Part shown: positions 1 through 11,584 of the stretch, one piece after another
Position numbering within the stretch: position 1 is the first letter of the stretch
Layout of the letters: every line of letters begins with the position of its first letter
Origin: Nageia nagi
Lineage: Eukaryota; Pinophyta
Direction of reading: 5' to 3'
NCBI GenBank assembly: GCA_050084985.1
Contig: JBITNC010000001.1
Span: 31,124,001-31,188,000, forward strand
DNA length: 64,000 bases
Made by a program: the position numbers and the translations under genes
The notes under the pieces: model-generated
The model's database searches: none
Told to the model about the DNA's origin: nothing
What the model saw: only the letters and a program-made list of their open reading frames with translations

Positions 1-40
1 ATTTCCTTTACATATATTTATTATTCTAGTAAGAAAGATA

Positions 41-288
41 GTTCTAGCTAGAAAAACCCTAACTATGAATTTATATAGTTATTGAACCCTAAACCCATCA
101 CATTATCAAACAATGCCCCAAATTAGAAATTTTGAAATAGGGTTTGTTATTAAATCAATGGTTCTAACTAGAAAAAAAACTTAACTATGAATCTATATAA
201 TTATCGAACCCTAAACCCTAAACCTTACACATTTTCAAATAATGCCAAAAATTGAGAAATTTAAACTAGGGTTTGTTTTTCAATCGAT
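41..288. repeat. Tandem 120-bp duplication with CCCTAAA-like motifs
   Basis: Two adjacent diverged copies start at 41 and 161, each beginning GTTCTARCTAGAAAAA and each ending in an AGGGTTTGTT block. Each copy contains GAACCCTAAACCC, and the second has two CCCTAAA units in a row. The motifs resemble plant telomere repeat units or telo-box sequences, but they are too few and too interrupted to be a telomere array. No coding region overlaps them. Confidence 0.7.
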
Positions 289-737
289 TTATCTTTACAA
301 GCATATTTCTATCATAATAAAAGCATAATAAATAACCTAAACAAAAAACCCTATGTAGAGAATAAACAAGGAAATAGCCTAATTAAAAGAATTTAATGGG
401 AAAGCATACTAGGATGGTCACCATGCCCCTATTGGTAGAAAGCTCCATGAACCAGTACCGTTGAGAACACTTTGCAATTTCATAGGATTTGGTTATGTTT
501 TTTTAACTAATGAATAAAAAAGAAAACAAACAAATGATAAATGTGTTTGAAGAAGAAAATAAGTAGACAAGGATACAAGCATATGAGTACTAGTACTAGG
601 GCTCATCTTGGAGGCATCGTCCATGATGGTCTATAAATGTTTCAAGGAAAGATAGTCTTCTTTTTTTTTGAATGTTTGAGAAAATAGGAGTGGTGGATAC
701 ACACCTAAAAAATGAACTTTGTATTTATACATCTCAT
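289..737. other. No recognisable gene
   Basis: AT-rich DNA with stops in all frames. I see no domain, RNA gene or repeat here. Confidence 0.5.
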
Positions 738-1505
738 TATAAGCCCATGATAGGTGCACTATATGCCTATTGTATAACTAAAATTATCACTATACACCCA
801 TAATATAATTGCTATACACCTGCAATATATCACATTCAAAAATTTGAAATTTTAGTTCTTGCTATACACCCATATTATAGCCATTATACACCCATAATAT
901 ATCTACGTTCAAAAATTTTAAAATTTTCTTTTCTTAGTTCTTGCTATACATCCCTCCTATAACTACTATACGCCCCTCATATAACCTCTATATGCTTGTA
1001 ATATATCTCTTTAAAAAATTTAAAAAGTTTCTATTTTTAATTATCACTATATGCACATGTTATGTTAAGTGATATATGCCCATCATATGTCTAGTTTTAG
1101 CATTTCCAAGTTTTTCATGTTTCTTGCTATACACCCATGATATATTTGATATACACCCATGATATATCTATTCCATAAAATCTAAATTATTTCAAGTTAA
1201 CACTATACACCCATGATATAGGTCCAATATATGCCCATCATAAATCTTATCAGATAGATGGATTTTTTCCTTTAGCTCTTGATATATGCCCATTATGTAG
1301 TTTTACTATATGCCCATGATATATCTAGGCAGAGTGGTACCATCAAAAGGCATCTAGGTGGTGGACTTTAATATACACCCATAATATGAGTTTTGATATA
1401 TGCCCATAATATATTAGAAGCAGAGTGATGCAATTGGGTGAAGGTGGTGGTGGTGGAACTAATATATGCCCACTCTTATTTTTGATATATGTCCATAATA
1501 CTTGT
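738..1505. repeat. Paired-motif minisatellite (TATACACCCATgATATA type)
   Basis: About 20 diverged copies of a roughly 17-bp motif, CTATACACCCATAATATA alternating with ATATATGCCCATgATATAT, are spread over about 770 bp. They mostly come in pairs about 22-30 bp apart, at starts near 790/812, 861/886, 945/967, 1047/1072, 1203/1228, 1282/1308, 1371/1394 and 1461/1484. The pairs recur every 70-100 bp, often about 80. Spacers have their own weak similarity (TTAGTTCTTG, AAAATTT runs). This is a higher-order tandem array, not coding. The motif is not one I recognise from a named satellite. Confidence 0.75.
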
Positions 1506-3539
1506 GTGAATTTGGCCAAAGGATAGGCTCTTCCAATATAATTTACCTTTACCTTCTATAATGAAATCAAAATGAATATTCCATTGTAAAAGAAATGACA
1601 TGGTATAGTATTTTGTTATACATTTTTCTATTAATTACAATTTGTGTAACATATTATCTCAACAATCATAAGGATGTTGCCTAAAAAGTAATGAATACAT
1701 CCATTTGGTCTAAAATGCATCTTATAGGTTTAATACTAAAAAAATAAAGTTACAAAAATAAGTGACCATAGTTGTAGAAATAAATTATAAGCATATATCA
1801 AAACCATAAAATAAAATTAGACAGTACTAGAATTATCCTCTATTTTTTTGTTAGTAAGAAAAATTATCCATTAATTTAGAGGGAAATACATAGGAATCTT
1901 GAGAGATTACAAAATAAAAAACTTGCTAAAAGCAAGTAATTCTAAAAATATCATATGAATAAAACTAGTGAATCCTTTGACATATCTAGCTCATTATTGA
2001 TATTCGATAAAAGATATATTGTGACTACTTATATTTCTTAGGCTAGAGAAATTCTTCAAATTGATTCATAGATCCATGTTCGATGATGTCCATAACTTCC
2101 TATTGCAAAAGTAGGAGAGTTGATTTCCATCCTCTCTTTTTGGAAAGGCATGTATTGGGTTTTTTTAGAAGATAAGGGGTTTGTTTTATTAGGGGAGGTT
2201 TAGATCCAAGTGGAGGGAATTCCTCCTCATTTGGATCAAAAATCACTTATTCATTATGATTTTGGGGGTTTTGATCAACATGGACTATAGATTGGGTCTC
2301 AAGTATAAAGTTAAAAGTTGATTATTCTTGGAGAACCTGGAATGGATTGGATATGCTTAAAGGGATGAATTTACTTGTAGTTCTAGCTTATTGCTTCGAA
2401 GAGGATACTTCGGGGGGTATGGGGAGTAGCTACTTGCTTTGGAGGAACTATCCTCTATTAAATTCATGATCCTTCCTCTATTCTCCAAGTGAGTTACATC
2501 TTTCAATGTACTAAAAGTATTATATTAGATATCATCAAGATATTTGATGTTTGTTTTCCTACATATATTTTGTTACCTAAAATTATAGGTTTATTTATGA
2601 TTAGTTTATATTGTAAATATTATTATTTATCTAAGAATAATCATGTATTATTTTTAGAGCTAGGTCTATATTAGACTTAGTTTTAGCTATAGATTTTGAT
2701 GAATTCAATTTTTTCAATTATTTTTAAAATTTCCTAGGTTTTATGTATTTTATTAGATGATTTAAAATTTAAAATCCTAATTTATCAAAATATATGCAAT
2801 TCATCATTTGAATTATATGTATAGTTATATTTATATTCTTATATTAAATTAAATTAATAATTTTCCTAAATATAGTAGAAGAAATGAAATTATAGATCTA
2901 AAATAGATGTGTATAAGAAAATCATAACAAAATATCATACATATCTAATGAATTTTGATGATGATGAGCATATTGATATGAGTGTTGATGATAATGATAA
3001 TGGATATTATTTTAATTACAATGGATTAAAACCAATCATGAAGTTGAATATGTACATTAAAAAGAGTATTTAAATAATCTCAAGCCATAGATCCTTTTGC
3101 ATGTTGGCCATATGCTTGTGTTTGTGGTTGTCAATATTGTCAAAGGAGTCTACACATATGCCACAATATCAAAGGTGATCAAGTGCATTCATATTGAAAT
3201 CATAAAGTGTATGAGAAGTGTATCAAAACCTGAAGACTTAAATTTAAGCATGTACAAGATTTACTAAGTGTCTAAGAGATTACAACATATTATGCTAGAG
3301 TTCCAACAATATTAGCAAACATTTGGATTAGGTTGGACATGGAAAAATCAAATGAAGAAGAAAATACATTGTTTGAAAAAAATTACTAGTTATATTATTA
3401 TCTAATTTTGTCACCATTTTGATGAAAGTTTGTTTATCCTACTTTATCGGATCTTTGTTAGAATTGACGAGTGTTAAAATGGTCAGAATATAATGTATTA
3501 TATTTTACTGTCATTTTGGAAAAGTTTGTCCACTTTGTT
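1506..3539. other. No recognisable gene
   Basis: AT-rich, stop-dense DNA. The part at 2,040-2,470 is less AT-rich and may be old coding or element DNA, but no motif could be read on either strand. A 61-codon open stretch at 2,489-2,674 is hydrophobic and of low complexity, and is probably chance. Confidence 0.5.
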
Positions 3540-3564
3540 TTTGTAGGATCTCTACTAGAATCAA

Positions 3565-3710
3565 ATATTGTGTTTCTAGGATGCAAAGAAACCTTTATGA
3601 TGTCAACACCTTTTGAAGTGTAGATTTCCTTTGTATCATTGTGTTTTTAGGGTGCGGATGAGCTTGATGATGTTAGTAATATTTGGAGTGTGGATTCTTC
3701 ATAAGATACT
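3565..3710. repeat. Diverged tandem duplication, about 72 bp
   Basis: GTGTTTCTAGGATGC near 3,571 and GTGTTTTTAGGGTGC near 3,643 begin two similar blocks. Each continues through a TGATGT element and a GAAGTGTAGATT or GGAGTGTGGATT end. It is not coding, and may be part of an old LTR. Confidence 0.45.
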
Positions 3711-3774
3711 ACAAAATGACCTTTTCAACTTGGATTCAATGTAGATTACCTTAGGGATAATACAAAAAATGCAT

Positions 3775-4290
3775 ATAGGTGTTATATATAAAATATTAGG
3801 CTTATGTAAAGACATAGAGCCTTATGTGGAGAAGTGAGTTCCTATGTAAAGAAGGAATATCCTATACAAACATAGATAACCTTACAAGGAGAGATGCTAG
3901 AGATGTGATGATAGAAGAAGTCAGAGGCATGATATTGAATGTGGTCAAAGGCATTATGTAGGAGGTTCAAGCCCTATACAATGAGGTAAATAATTATGTG
4001 GTGCACATAGAGCTTATTCAAACAAAGGATGCCTTATGTGATGAGGAACAAGCTTATGTGGAGAAGCAAGTTATTATGCAATGTGTCACATGGTTATGCA
4101 AAAATTCCAAGCCTTATGCAAAGTAGATTGATGTTGTGTAGACCACCCAGGCCTTATGCAAAGAAGGAATGGCCTATGCAGATAGAGATAGTTTTGTGTA
4201 GAGAGATGTTGAATATGGTTAGAGGTGTAATACAAAATATAAAGTTCTTGTGCAGTCTAGGGAGGCCTTGTGAAGTGATGATGGTACTTA
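3775..4290. repeat. Imperfect repeat of GCCTTATGYRRAG blocks
   Basis: The phrase GCCTTATG followed by a purine-rich AAAGAAG or GAGAAG block recurs near 3,820, 4,028, 4,110 and 4,150, with shortened forms between (CTTATGTGGAGAAG, CCTATGTAAAGAAG). The 88-codon open frame at 4,029-4,295 is a by-product of this repetition and has no recognisable domain. Confidence 0.4.
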
Positions 4291-4855
4291 TGTGACATGT
4301 ATGTAGAGTGCTAGAGTTAAAGGGAAGTACACTAGATGCAAGTAACTATTGTTTCATTAATGAACATCATGTAGTAATAGTCAAGGAAGTGATCACTATG
4401 ACAAAATATCTAAGTATAGTGAACTCATGGCCTACAACAATTTGAACTAATGATGATAGGTGTTAAGTGTTAGTCAAGGGAATAACTACCAAAAATGTGA
4501 TCATGGCATGCATGCACATTGAAGCTTACAAAAAATATGGCTTGATGTAGAGTGTATCAAGGGTGTATATAAATATTGTTTAAGGTTGTAGTGTTTAGGA
4601 TGATCATGTATGAGAGAGATGTATACTATCAGTATAGAGATTGAAAATCAAAGGATGAAATGCTATTAATATTGAAACAAACTAATTAAATTGGAAAAGA
4701 GGGTATTACACTAGCTATGAAGATCAATCGCAAAGATCACAAGATATTGCCAAGAATGTTTTGATGAGTAACAGACTAGTGATAGTTTTGTATACAATGA
4801 AGGAATTTTTATCTCAAATTTGTGAATCAGAGTCAAAGTCTAAGTTTGTGCTTGG

Positions 4856-4995
4856 CATAGGGGTTGGTTATCATTGTAGTTGGTGCTATAGAACTTAGGG
4901 GTTGGTGTTCCTTCCATTTGGTATTGGTAAAGTAGGGGTTGATGCTGTATAATTTAAGGATTGGTGCTCCTTTCAGTTGATGCTAGTAAATGAAT
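4856..4995. repeat. Short GGGGTTGGTG-type tandem repeat
   Basis: Three to four imperfect units, each with a GGGGTTGGT or AGGATTGGT block followed by a CTCC/TTCC and GGTGCT stretch, follow each other with about 60-bp spacing. This kind of repetition is common inside plant LTRs. No coding sense was found. Confidence 0.4.
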
Positions 4996-5089
4996 GTAAA
5001 GTTGGTTCTTTGCATTGGGCTAGATTTGGAACATGATCCAAGCAATATTTTCATAGGGATTTAGCATAATTAATGAACCTAATTATATT

Positions 5090-5232
5090 TGGTGTTGTGT
5101 GATTGACTCTTGATGTGCTTTTCTTATTTTATTTCAATTTTTATACTGCTTTGTTTTAAGCATTCTAGGTTTGAGGTTTTAAATTTAAGACATTGATTCA
5201 CCCCCTTCTCATTTTTACTATGTGACTAACAT
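5090..5232 (+). mobile_element. Possible copia (SIRE/Maximus-like) LTR tail
   Basis: A pyrimidine-poor stretch ends in GATTCACCCCCTTCTCA, like the 3' end of LTRs in the SIRE/Maximus copia lineage, where ATTCACCCCCCYTCT precedes the LTR end. The expected primer site TGGTATCAGAGC is absent just downstream, so this would be a truncated remnant. It is a resemblance only. The left edge is not defined, and the repeats at 3.5-5.0 kb may belong to the same LTR. Confidence 0.28.
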
Positions 5233-7510
5233 TGCATTCATATGGTAGTAGTCCTTCATTAAATCCCATATAAATATTATGTCAATTATAAGACATGGGC
5301 TATTAATAACCCAAGGTCAAGTTATTCTATAGTCATTACATAATCTTTTTGTAATAATACATAATTATTCTATTGTAATATGTAATAACTATTCTATTGT
5401 AATATGTAACTTTAAACAAAGATTTGATCATTTTATATCATTCACATGATTATTTTGCATTCTAACATTTCTTTTGACAAATAAATTTCTAGTTTATAGT
5501 TGGTACATGATCATTCTATAACAATGTATTCTACATCATCTAAAAAATATTCTAAAACACTTATATAACCATGCAAAATGACTATTTCAAGTTGGGCTTC
5601 CAATATATTTGCATTGATTTGTTAATATCAAGTAGGACTAGAACTCATTTAATTTCATATTTTCTACCTTAAATTATCCAAATCTACTACAATATAGTAA
5701 AATAACAATTAGGTCAAATATTGATTATATTACTAAAAATGCATGGTTATGAGTATAACACATTATATAAAGAACATATATTATAATAAAGGAGCATCAA
5801 AATAAAGAAAATATTTGGTAATTATTAATTATAATATTTAGGCTTCCTCTTATATATTATGATAATGTATTTTTTGTGGTATTTTCAAAACATAGTTAAA
5901 TTGCACTTATTCACTGAGGCATATGTGGATTTAATAATGATAAATAACATCATGATTAACAATTACTTATGATTTTATATTTGTAATAAAATAATTCTAC
6001 TTAAGTTTGGGTTATAAAGAAAATGTTATGACAAAGAAAATAGTCAAAACAAGGGATTTGATAATATTTCTCAAAATGCTATTAAGACTATTACTTTAAT
6101 AGTTATGTATAATATCAAGGCTTATCATTATTCTATGTGGTTTCTAATATACCATACAAAATACTTTTGGCAGACCATGGATTCAACAAACATGGGTAAG
6201 TATGTCTAATTTATATCAATGTTTGATGTTTTTCTCATATAGGTTACATATCTATTGTGAAACAAAATAATTCAATATTCAAGAAATGGGGAATTTAATA
6301 TAATCATAAAAGAAGGAAAGTATGTTAGATATAGATTTTGATTGCCTCTTTATTGAGGTTAATTGTATTAGATAAACCTATAGGTATATGAAATATCATA
6401 CTCAATATGATAATTAGCTATTAGGAGATTGGCTACTTGACTCATGGAAATATGCTTTTATCCCCACACTTATAAGATAGTCATACAAGATATACTAATT
6501 GCATAAGAAGTAACATGAAGAATCGTATACAATGGTAAATACACACCATGATCATATGTTTTGGGTACTAGTATTGTTGATATGATTAACAACATGCAAT
6601 ATTTATGTTAAAAATGATCTCCTCCTTAAGAAGAATAATAAAGTGAATCATGGTAATAAGGGTTGATGTAATAGAGGGTGTTCAAACATCCTCTATTACA
6701 TGGATAAGGTTTCCAATCCTCTTCTTTATTTATCATTTTGTTCTAATAAGATAATTAGTTATGTATTATATACAAATAAAGTATATGCCAATAAAATGGC
6801 TTCATTTTTGTCTAAGTATAGTATAAAGCACCCTACTCCTTACCCTTTTACCTAAGTAGAGTTTATATTAATGTATATTGGTGATAAAAAAAGGTTAATA
6901 AGATTGTAAAGAAGGATATATACAAAGAAACAAGAGTTCCTAATGCAAATCCAGAGGAAATAAAATAAGAAAAATAATAAATAATATAACAAATGATACA
7001 CAAGGTCTATGAATCAAGGATTTCTCCCATCAAGGGTGTAAAGAAGTGAGTGATATAAGAGTTTGATTTCATTGTAGATGGTCCTTGTTGGAGTCAATGA
7101 TAAGATGTTCTTGTTGTATCTCTATGGTCACCCTAGTATTTCTTGGTCACGGCTTTTGGAGCCTAGAATAATGAAGTGATAAGTTGGGATCCTATAATCC
7201 TGTACAAACTATTACTAAGTAGTTCTTTTATGAGATTGAATAATTATCATTTGAAGAGGGAAATGCATCTCTAGTCTTCATAATTAATCCAAGATTTATG
7301 TGTAAGGGTGTATCTGAATAAGTAATAATATATACCTCATATCTCATAGTAGACATGAAAATTAAAAATCAAATGCTCTTTAGATTCCACATCAAGATTG
7401 AATAATTTACAAATATGTTGATCTTTGGGTATGTGATGATCTATCTCAACATGAAGCTTATGGGAGAAAATTCGTAGCTGAGATAGAGGAAACTTGAGAT
7501 TATGCAACAT
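5233..7510. other. AT-rich stretch without recognisable gene
   Basis: Stop-dense in all frames. It contains a small direct repeat of TTCTATTGTAATATGTAA at about 5,367-5,411 and a hairpin at 6,667-6,700, listed separately. I see no protein domain or RNA gene. Confidence 0.5.
6667..6700. other. Hairpin, 14-bp stem, TTCAAA loop
   Basis: TGTAATAGAGGGTG is followed by TTCAAA and then CATCCTCTATTACA. The arms pair over 14 bases with a single G.T wobble. It stands alone in an AT-rich background. No T-run follows, and no flanking target-site duplication was found. It could be chance, the core of a tiny fold-back element, or a structured RNA. Confidence 0.5.
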
Positions 7511-9330
7511 CTATATCAAGTTATATTTTGGAGAAGTGATCAATCCATTATCTAGTTGGAGGGAAAAGTGAGAGCAATGGAATAATTTTAGTGAAACAAT
7601 TTCCTTTGGATCAATCTTAGTAGTTTTTATATATGCTAAGTAGGTCTGATCTTGAATAACCTTATTGGAATATGACTTAGTTGGAGGATGTATCATGATG
7701 TTTAATCTAAGAGATTGAAGTAGAGTAGTAGTTTGAGCATACTAACAATTCCTAACCCCTTGATTAACCAACTATATGGAGGACTATAGTGCTAAATATG
7801 GATATATTTTTTTTACAATGGAATCTATGTAGTAAAGAGATAACATGAAATAATGTTGCTATAAATAATGGGTGAGCACTAAACTCAGTTAGAATGATGG
7901 GATGTGGAATTGTTCTTTTAGAATGAATTAACTTGGAAAACATTAAGGTGAATACCCATTCAATAATAGACCAACCTAACTATCTAAGCTAGGGCCCTAA
8001 ACTTCACAACCATAAACCAATTTGGGGGTAACAAGAGTGTGAAAGAGTCTGATCTTCGTACTGATATCCTAAAATTGGAGCTAAAATTGTTACTTATCCA
8101 AAGAGGCTAAGGCAACATGCCATTTGTTTAACCTTGCTTGAGATGCAAGGATCATGTTGAAGGTAGGTCTTATAGAAATAACTCCCAAGTATGTGTATGA
8201 TGTGACAATCTCAACAACCTTACCTTTGTATTTGATGTGAATAGAAGAGAGATCCTTCTTGGGTAGGTTAAATATCGAGATTAACTTCTAATCCATGTAT
8301 TTTAGAGTAAATGCCAAGTATATATAGTTCTTATTAAAGTCTTGGTGCTATGTGTGACATTAGGATAATATCATTAGAAAATTAAAAAAATGGTAATAAC
8401 ACTACCAAAAATTAAGCAACCTATACTCTTAGCTAGAGAGTCCATAATGAGCACCTCCAATTCATTAATATACAATCCAAAGAGTATAGGAGAAATTAGG
8501 CAACCTTGTTTAACCCCTATAATGGTATGAACATCTTATGTTATAATAGATCCAATTTTAACCTATCCAATAAATTTTTCATATAAGATCATAACCAACA
8601 AAATAACCTCCTCTAGAATTCCTAAATCCTTCAACCTTTGAAGCAGTAATTATCTAGGAATAGTATCAAATGCTTTTCTAAAGTTTACAAAATAATAATA
8701 GATCCTGTGTTTATTAGTTTTGGCTTCTTCAATGATATCTCTAAGAGTTAGAATGTGATCATAGGTATGATGATTTATTCTAAAACTTGCCTATTCCTTT
8801 GTATAAAGTTTCCTAGCCTCAATAAATTCAAAGATAAAACTATCAAGAACTATTGCAAAAACTTTTGCAAGAGTATGACTAACCATAATAGATTTGTAAT
8901 GGCTTAGATTTAGCAGATCTCCAAATTTATGGATGGGATGTATAGTATTTGAATATGAAGAGGGTGGGAACCCATGAGTAACTATATGATTGAAGAGTTT
9001 TACAATATGGGCCACCAAGACTCTAGGAATATGTTTAAGAAATTTTACCTTCAAATTTTCAATATCAACTACTTTAGAAATCTATAGCTTATGAATATCA
9101 TGAAAAATCATTCCATCAATAAAGAAGCTACAATGTGATGGTCATGGGTTGGGTATAATTGGAGCATAGTTTGGAATATCATAGATTGAGCCAACATAGG
9201 TGTACCAAGTGTGAGGATTATAAATGGGACATATCTTCTTTTTTGGGTAGAAAAATACACCAAAAATTTTTGGGGTTAAGTATGAGCATGTATATAATTT
9301 CATCTTTTTGTTGATAAGAATTTATGCTTT
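7511..9330 (-). pseudogene. LINE (non-LTR) reverse transcriptase fragment
   Basis: This is a degenerate ORF2 of a plant L1-type LINE, whose product copies element RNA into chromosomal DNA by target-primed reverse transcription. Reading down the minus strand, 9,054-8,791 gives FPPSSYSNTIHPIHKFGD and then LAKVFAIVLDSFI, the start of the RT fingers. Next come FVNFRKAFDTIPR near 8,680 (motif A, with the catalytic Asp replaced by Asn) and GVKQGCLISPILFGLY near 8,515 (motif B). A frame-shifted remnant of the FADD region lies near 8,370. Further down are YTYLGV, near 8,200, and LVTPKLVYGCEV near 8,000, the usual thumb region. Stops and at least one frameshift interrupt it. The endonuclease part upstream of about 9,330 is missing or unreadable. 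The open frame at 7,511-7,696 may be the last coding trace. Both ends are approximate. Confidence 0.85.
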
Positions 9331-9505
9331 TTCTTCCTAAGAAAAGAATAATAATGGTTTTGGGCTAGCTTGTAATTCAAGGGATCAAGATGGCATACTA
9401 ACTAAATGAGCCTATGTAAAGCTTTACATTCAGTGTCAAACCACAAGTTACAAGGGAAATGGCCATGGGACTGATGGAAAGAGTGAGTGGTATGGGGAAT
9501 TATGA

Positions 9506-9523
9506 AATATGGATAAGTAGGAT
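9506..9523. repeat. Left target-site duplication of SINE
   Basis: AATATGGATAAGTAGGAT is repeated exactly at 9,712-9,729. An 18-bp perfect direct repeat around a 188-bp insert is the expected scar of LINE-type target-primed integration. Confidence 0.85.
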
Positions 9524-9711
9524 ATCATGGTTTGTTGGTTGAGTTGGTCATGTTGTGACCTTGTTTCATAGAGTGTCCCATGTTCAAACACTATTCAAAT
9601 CTCACCAAGAGTGATACAATTACTCTTTATAGTCATCCCATAGATCACTTTTGGTCTCCTATGCATGTTAATAAAATTTCTTTCTTTCTCATTAAGATAT
9701 TGAATTGTGGG
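9524..9711 (+). mobile_element. tRNA-derived SINE
   Basis: A 188-bp insert lies between perfect 18-bp direct repeats. Near its left end is a box A-like TGGTTGAGTTGGTC, followed about 30 bases later by a box B-like TGTTCAAACACTA. Together they imitate the internal RNA polymerase III promoter of a tRNA gene. The tail is pyrimidine-rich (TTTCTTTCTTTCTC). Size, promoter layout and duplication all fit a plant SINE, a non-autonomous element mobilised by LINE enzymes. The family could not be named. It is not a functional tRNA gene, because the acceptor and anticodon arms cannot be folded from the sequence. Confidence 0.82.
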
Positions 9712-9729
9712 AATATGGATAAGTAGGAT
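9712..9729. repeat. Right target-site duplication of SINE
   Basis: Exact copy of 9,506-9,523. No difference between the copies was seen, which argues for a younger insertion than the surrounding LINE and copia remains. Confidence 0.85.
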
Positions 9730-11584
9730 TTAAGCTTTTCTATGTATGAATCATTATAACTATGGTTAAAGTAGATTTTTGTAATTATTTATGTATACAT
9801 AATTATTTGTAATCATAAGTAGCATATTACTAAGTTCATAACTTGAGAAATAGTTTAAGTTTGAAAATTGTAAAACCAAAACCAAAGTTTTTGAGATTGT
9901 CAATGTCATCATTGCTACTCAAAAGTTTTGATAGACTAAACACTTTGATCAATCATATCCTAGACATTAAATCCCAAAGTAAGAAAAGAGTTAGAGGGAT
10001 AAGATCTCATTCTAAACTGAAATATTGAAAGCAAATATATGAATAAGAGTTTTATAAAACTCTAAGAAATGGAAAAGTAGGTTAGAAGAATACAAACATG
10101 AAACTTTTGAAAATATTACCAAATAATACTACCTAGAATTTATAATTCAAAACTCCAACAAGATTCAAATTTGTAGTAGAGAAGAGCCTAATATTAGGAT
10201 CTAATTTATGGAAACCCACCAATTGATAGAAACTATTAAGGTTTAGGTAGGAGGGTATAAGGAAATATTCTCTTAGTCTAAGATAATAAGAGCTTGCTAA
10301 TAAAAATCACAAATTATCAACATTAGTTAGAAGATCATAAGAGGAAATATGTAACTAAGCTTTGATAATTTTTGAATGCTAAGGTGGAAAAGTCTTAATA
10401 GAATACATCAAAAGTATGTGTTATGTACTTATTAAATTGTATAATATTGATATCCATTAAGTATACAATTTTAATAGGACAAGAAAGTAGAAAAGATACT
10501 TTTAATAAGGTATGCCCCTACTATAATACTAATTATAACATGATTATGTAAATAGAATAATCCTATTTAATTAATAGTTATATGATATACTATATATATA
10601 TATATAAATTAAAAAGGTTGGAATATCATTTAATGTTTTCCCTCTATAAAACATATATAACACTCTCCTTTTATCAATCAAGGTTGTTTGCCTTCTTGCA
10701 TTTTACTCATTCTTGTTGTAATGTTAATGTGGCTAAAAGTATTTCAGCATTTACATAGGAATTTGTATTTGTGATTGTTATACATGTTTTCAATGTGAAA
10801 GTAAATACTACTTGACTAATTTGTATATATTAGCTAAAGTAATTCCAACCACAAATGAAATTTGAGGCTCTATTTTGGTCTTGAATTAGTATTCATTTCA
10901 TTTTGTCCAAAATCCCTTGCTACACCTAATTGGAAGGTCTTTGTAGCCTTACACATTTGTCACTTTTAATCCTTTCTATCCCTATCTATTCCTTTCTTTA
11001 TTATAAAATATAGAAAAAAAGGAACCACCTTATCTAAAGATTGAGGTACTACATGCAAAAATAGAGTAAGTTCCCACATGAATTGTTCTTTCAAGGAGCC
11101 TATTCTTTAATGATAGTCTCTTGGCCTTGGGTGCAATTGGGTTGGATTTCAAATTTTTGATGAACACATATCTTATGTCTCACATATATCTAATGAATTA
11201 TAGTCTTACTTGATTACCTTGATAGAAAAGTTGGCAATATATATTTTTTATCAAAGAGCAAGGGTCATATGATTAAGGTAGATAAAATTATGAGTATTTA
11301 AGTCTCATCAATTTCAATGAAAAATTTAATTCCATACCTAGTTATATAAATTCTAATATTTCATCATCAACATATGCTAAAATAAGTCTCTAATCCACAT
11401 CAATTAATATTTAAAATTTCAAATGCAATATACCCTTGGCCATGTGCACCAACATAAGTTCCATACTAAAAAAATATTAATAGTACTAATAATTAAAAAT
11501 AGTATATGTTAAGGAATTTTAATTTCTCATAATACTCAAAGAATTACTCAACTTAATTTATATATGACATGCTACTTTTTGATA
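9730..11584. other. AT-rich stretch without recognisable gene
   Basis: No domain or RNA gene was seen. A short (TA)n run at about 10,588-10,606 is followed by CTCTATAAAACATATATAAC near 10,641, which could be a TATA region of an old LTR, but no LTR ends or primer site are visible. A 61-codon open stretch at 9,843-10,028 has no recognisable similarity. Confidence 0.45.

Noticed and set aside
181-230. Telomere
   Set aside because: Only two or three CCCTAAA units occur, with unrelated DNA between; it is an interior repeat.
9524-9711. Functional tRNA gene
   Set aside because: A and B boxes are present, but no acceptor stem or anticodon arm folds; the flanking duplications show a SINE.
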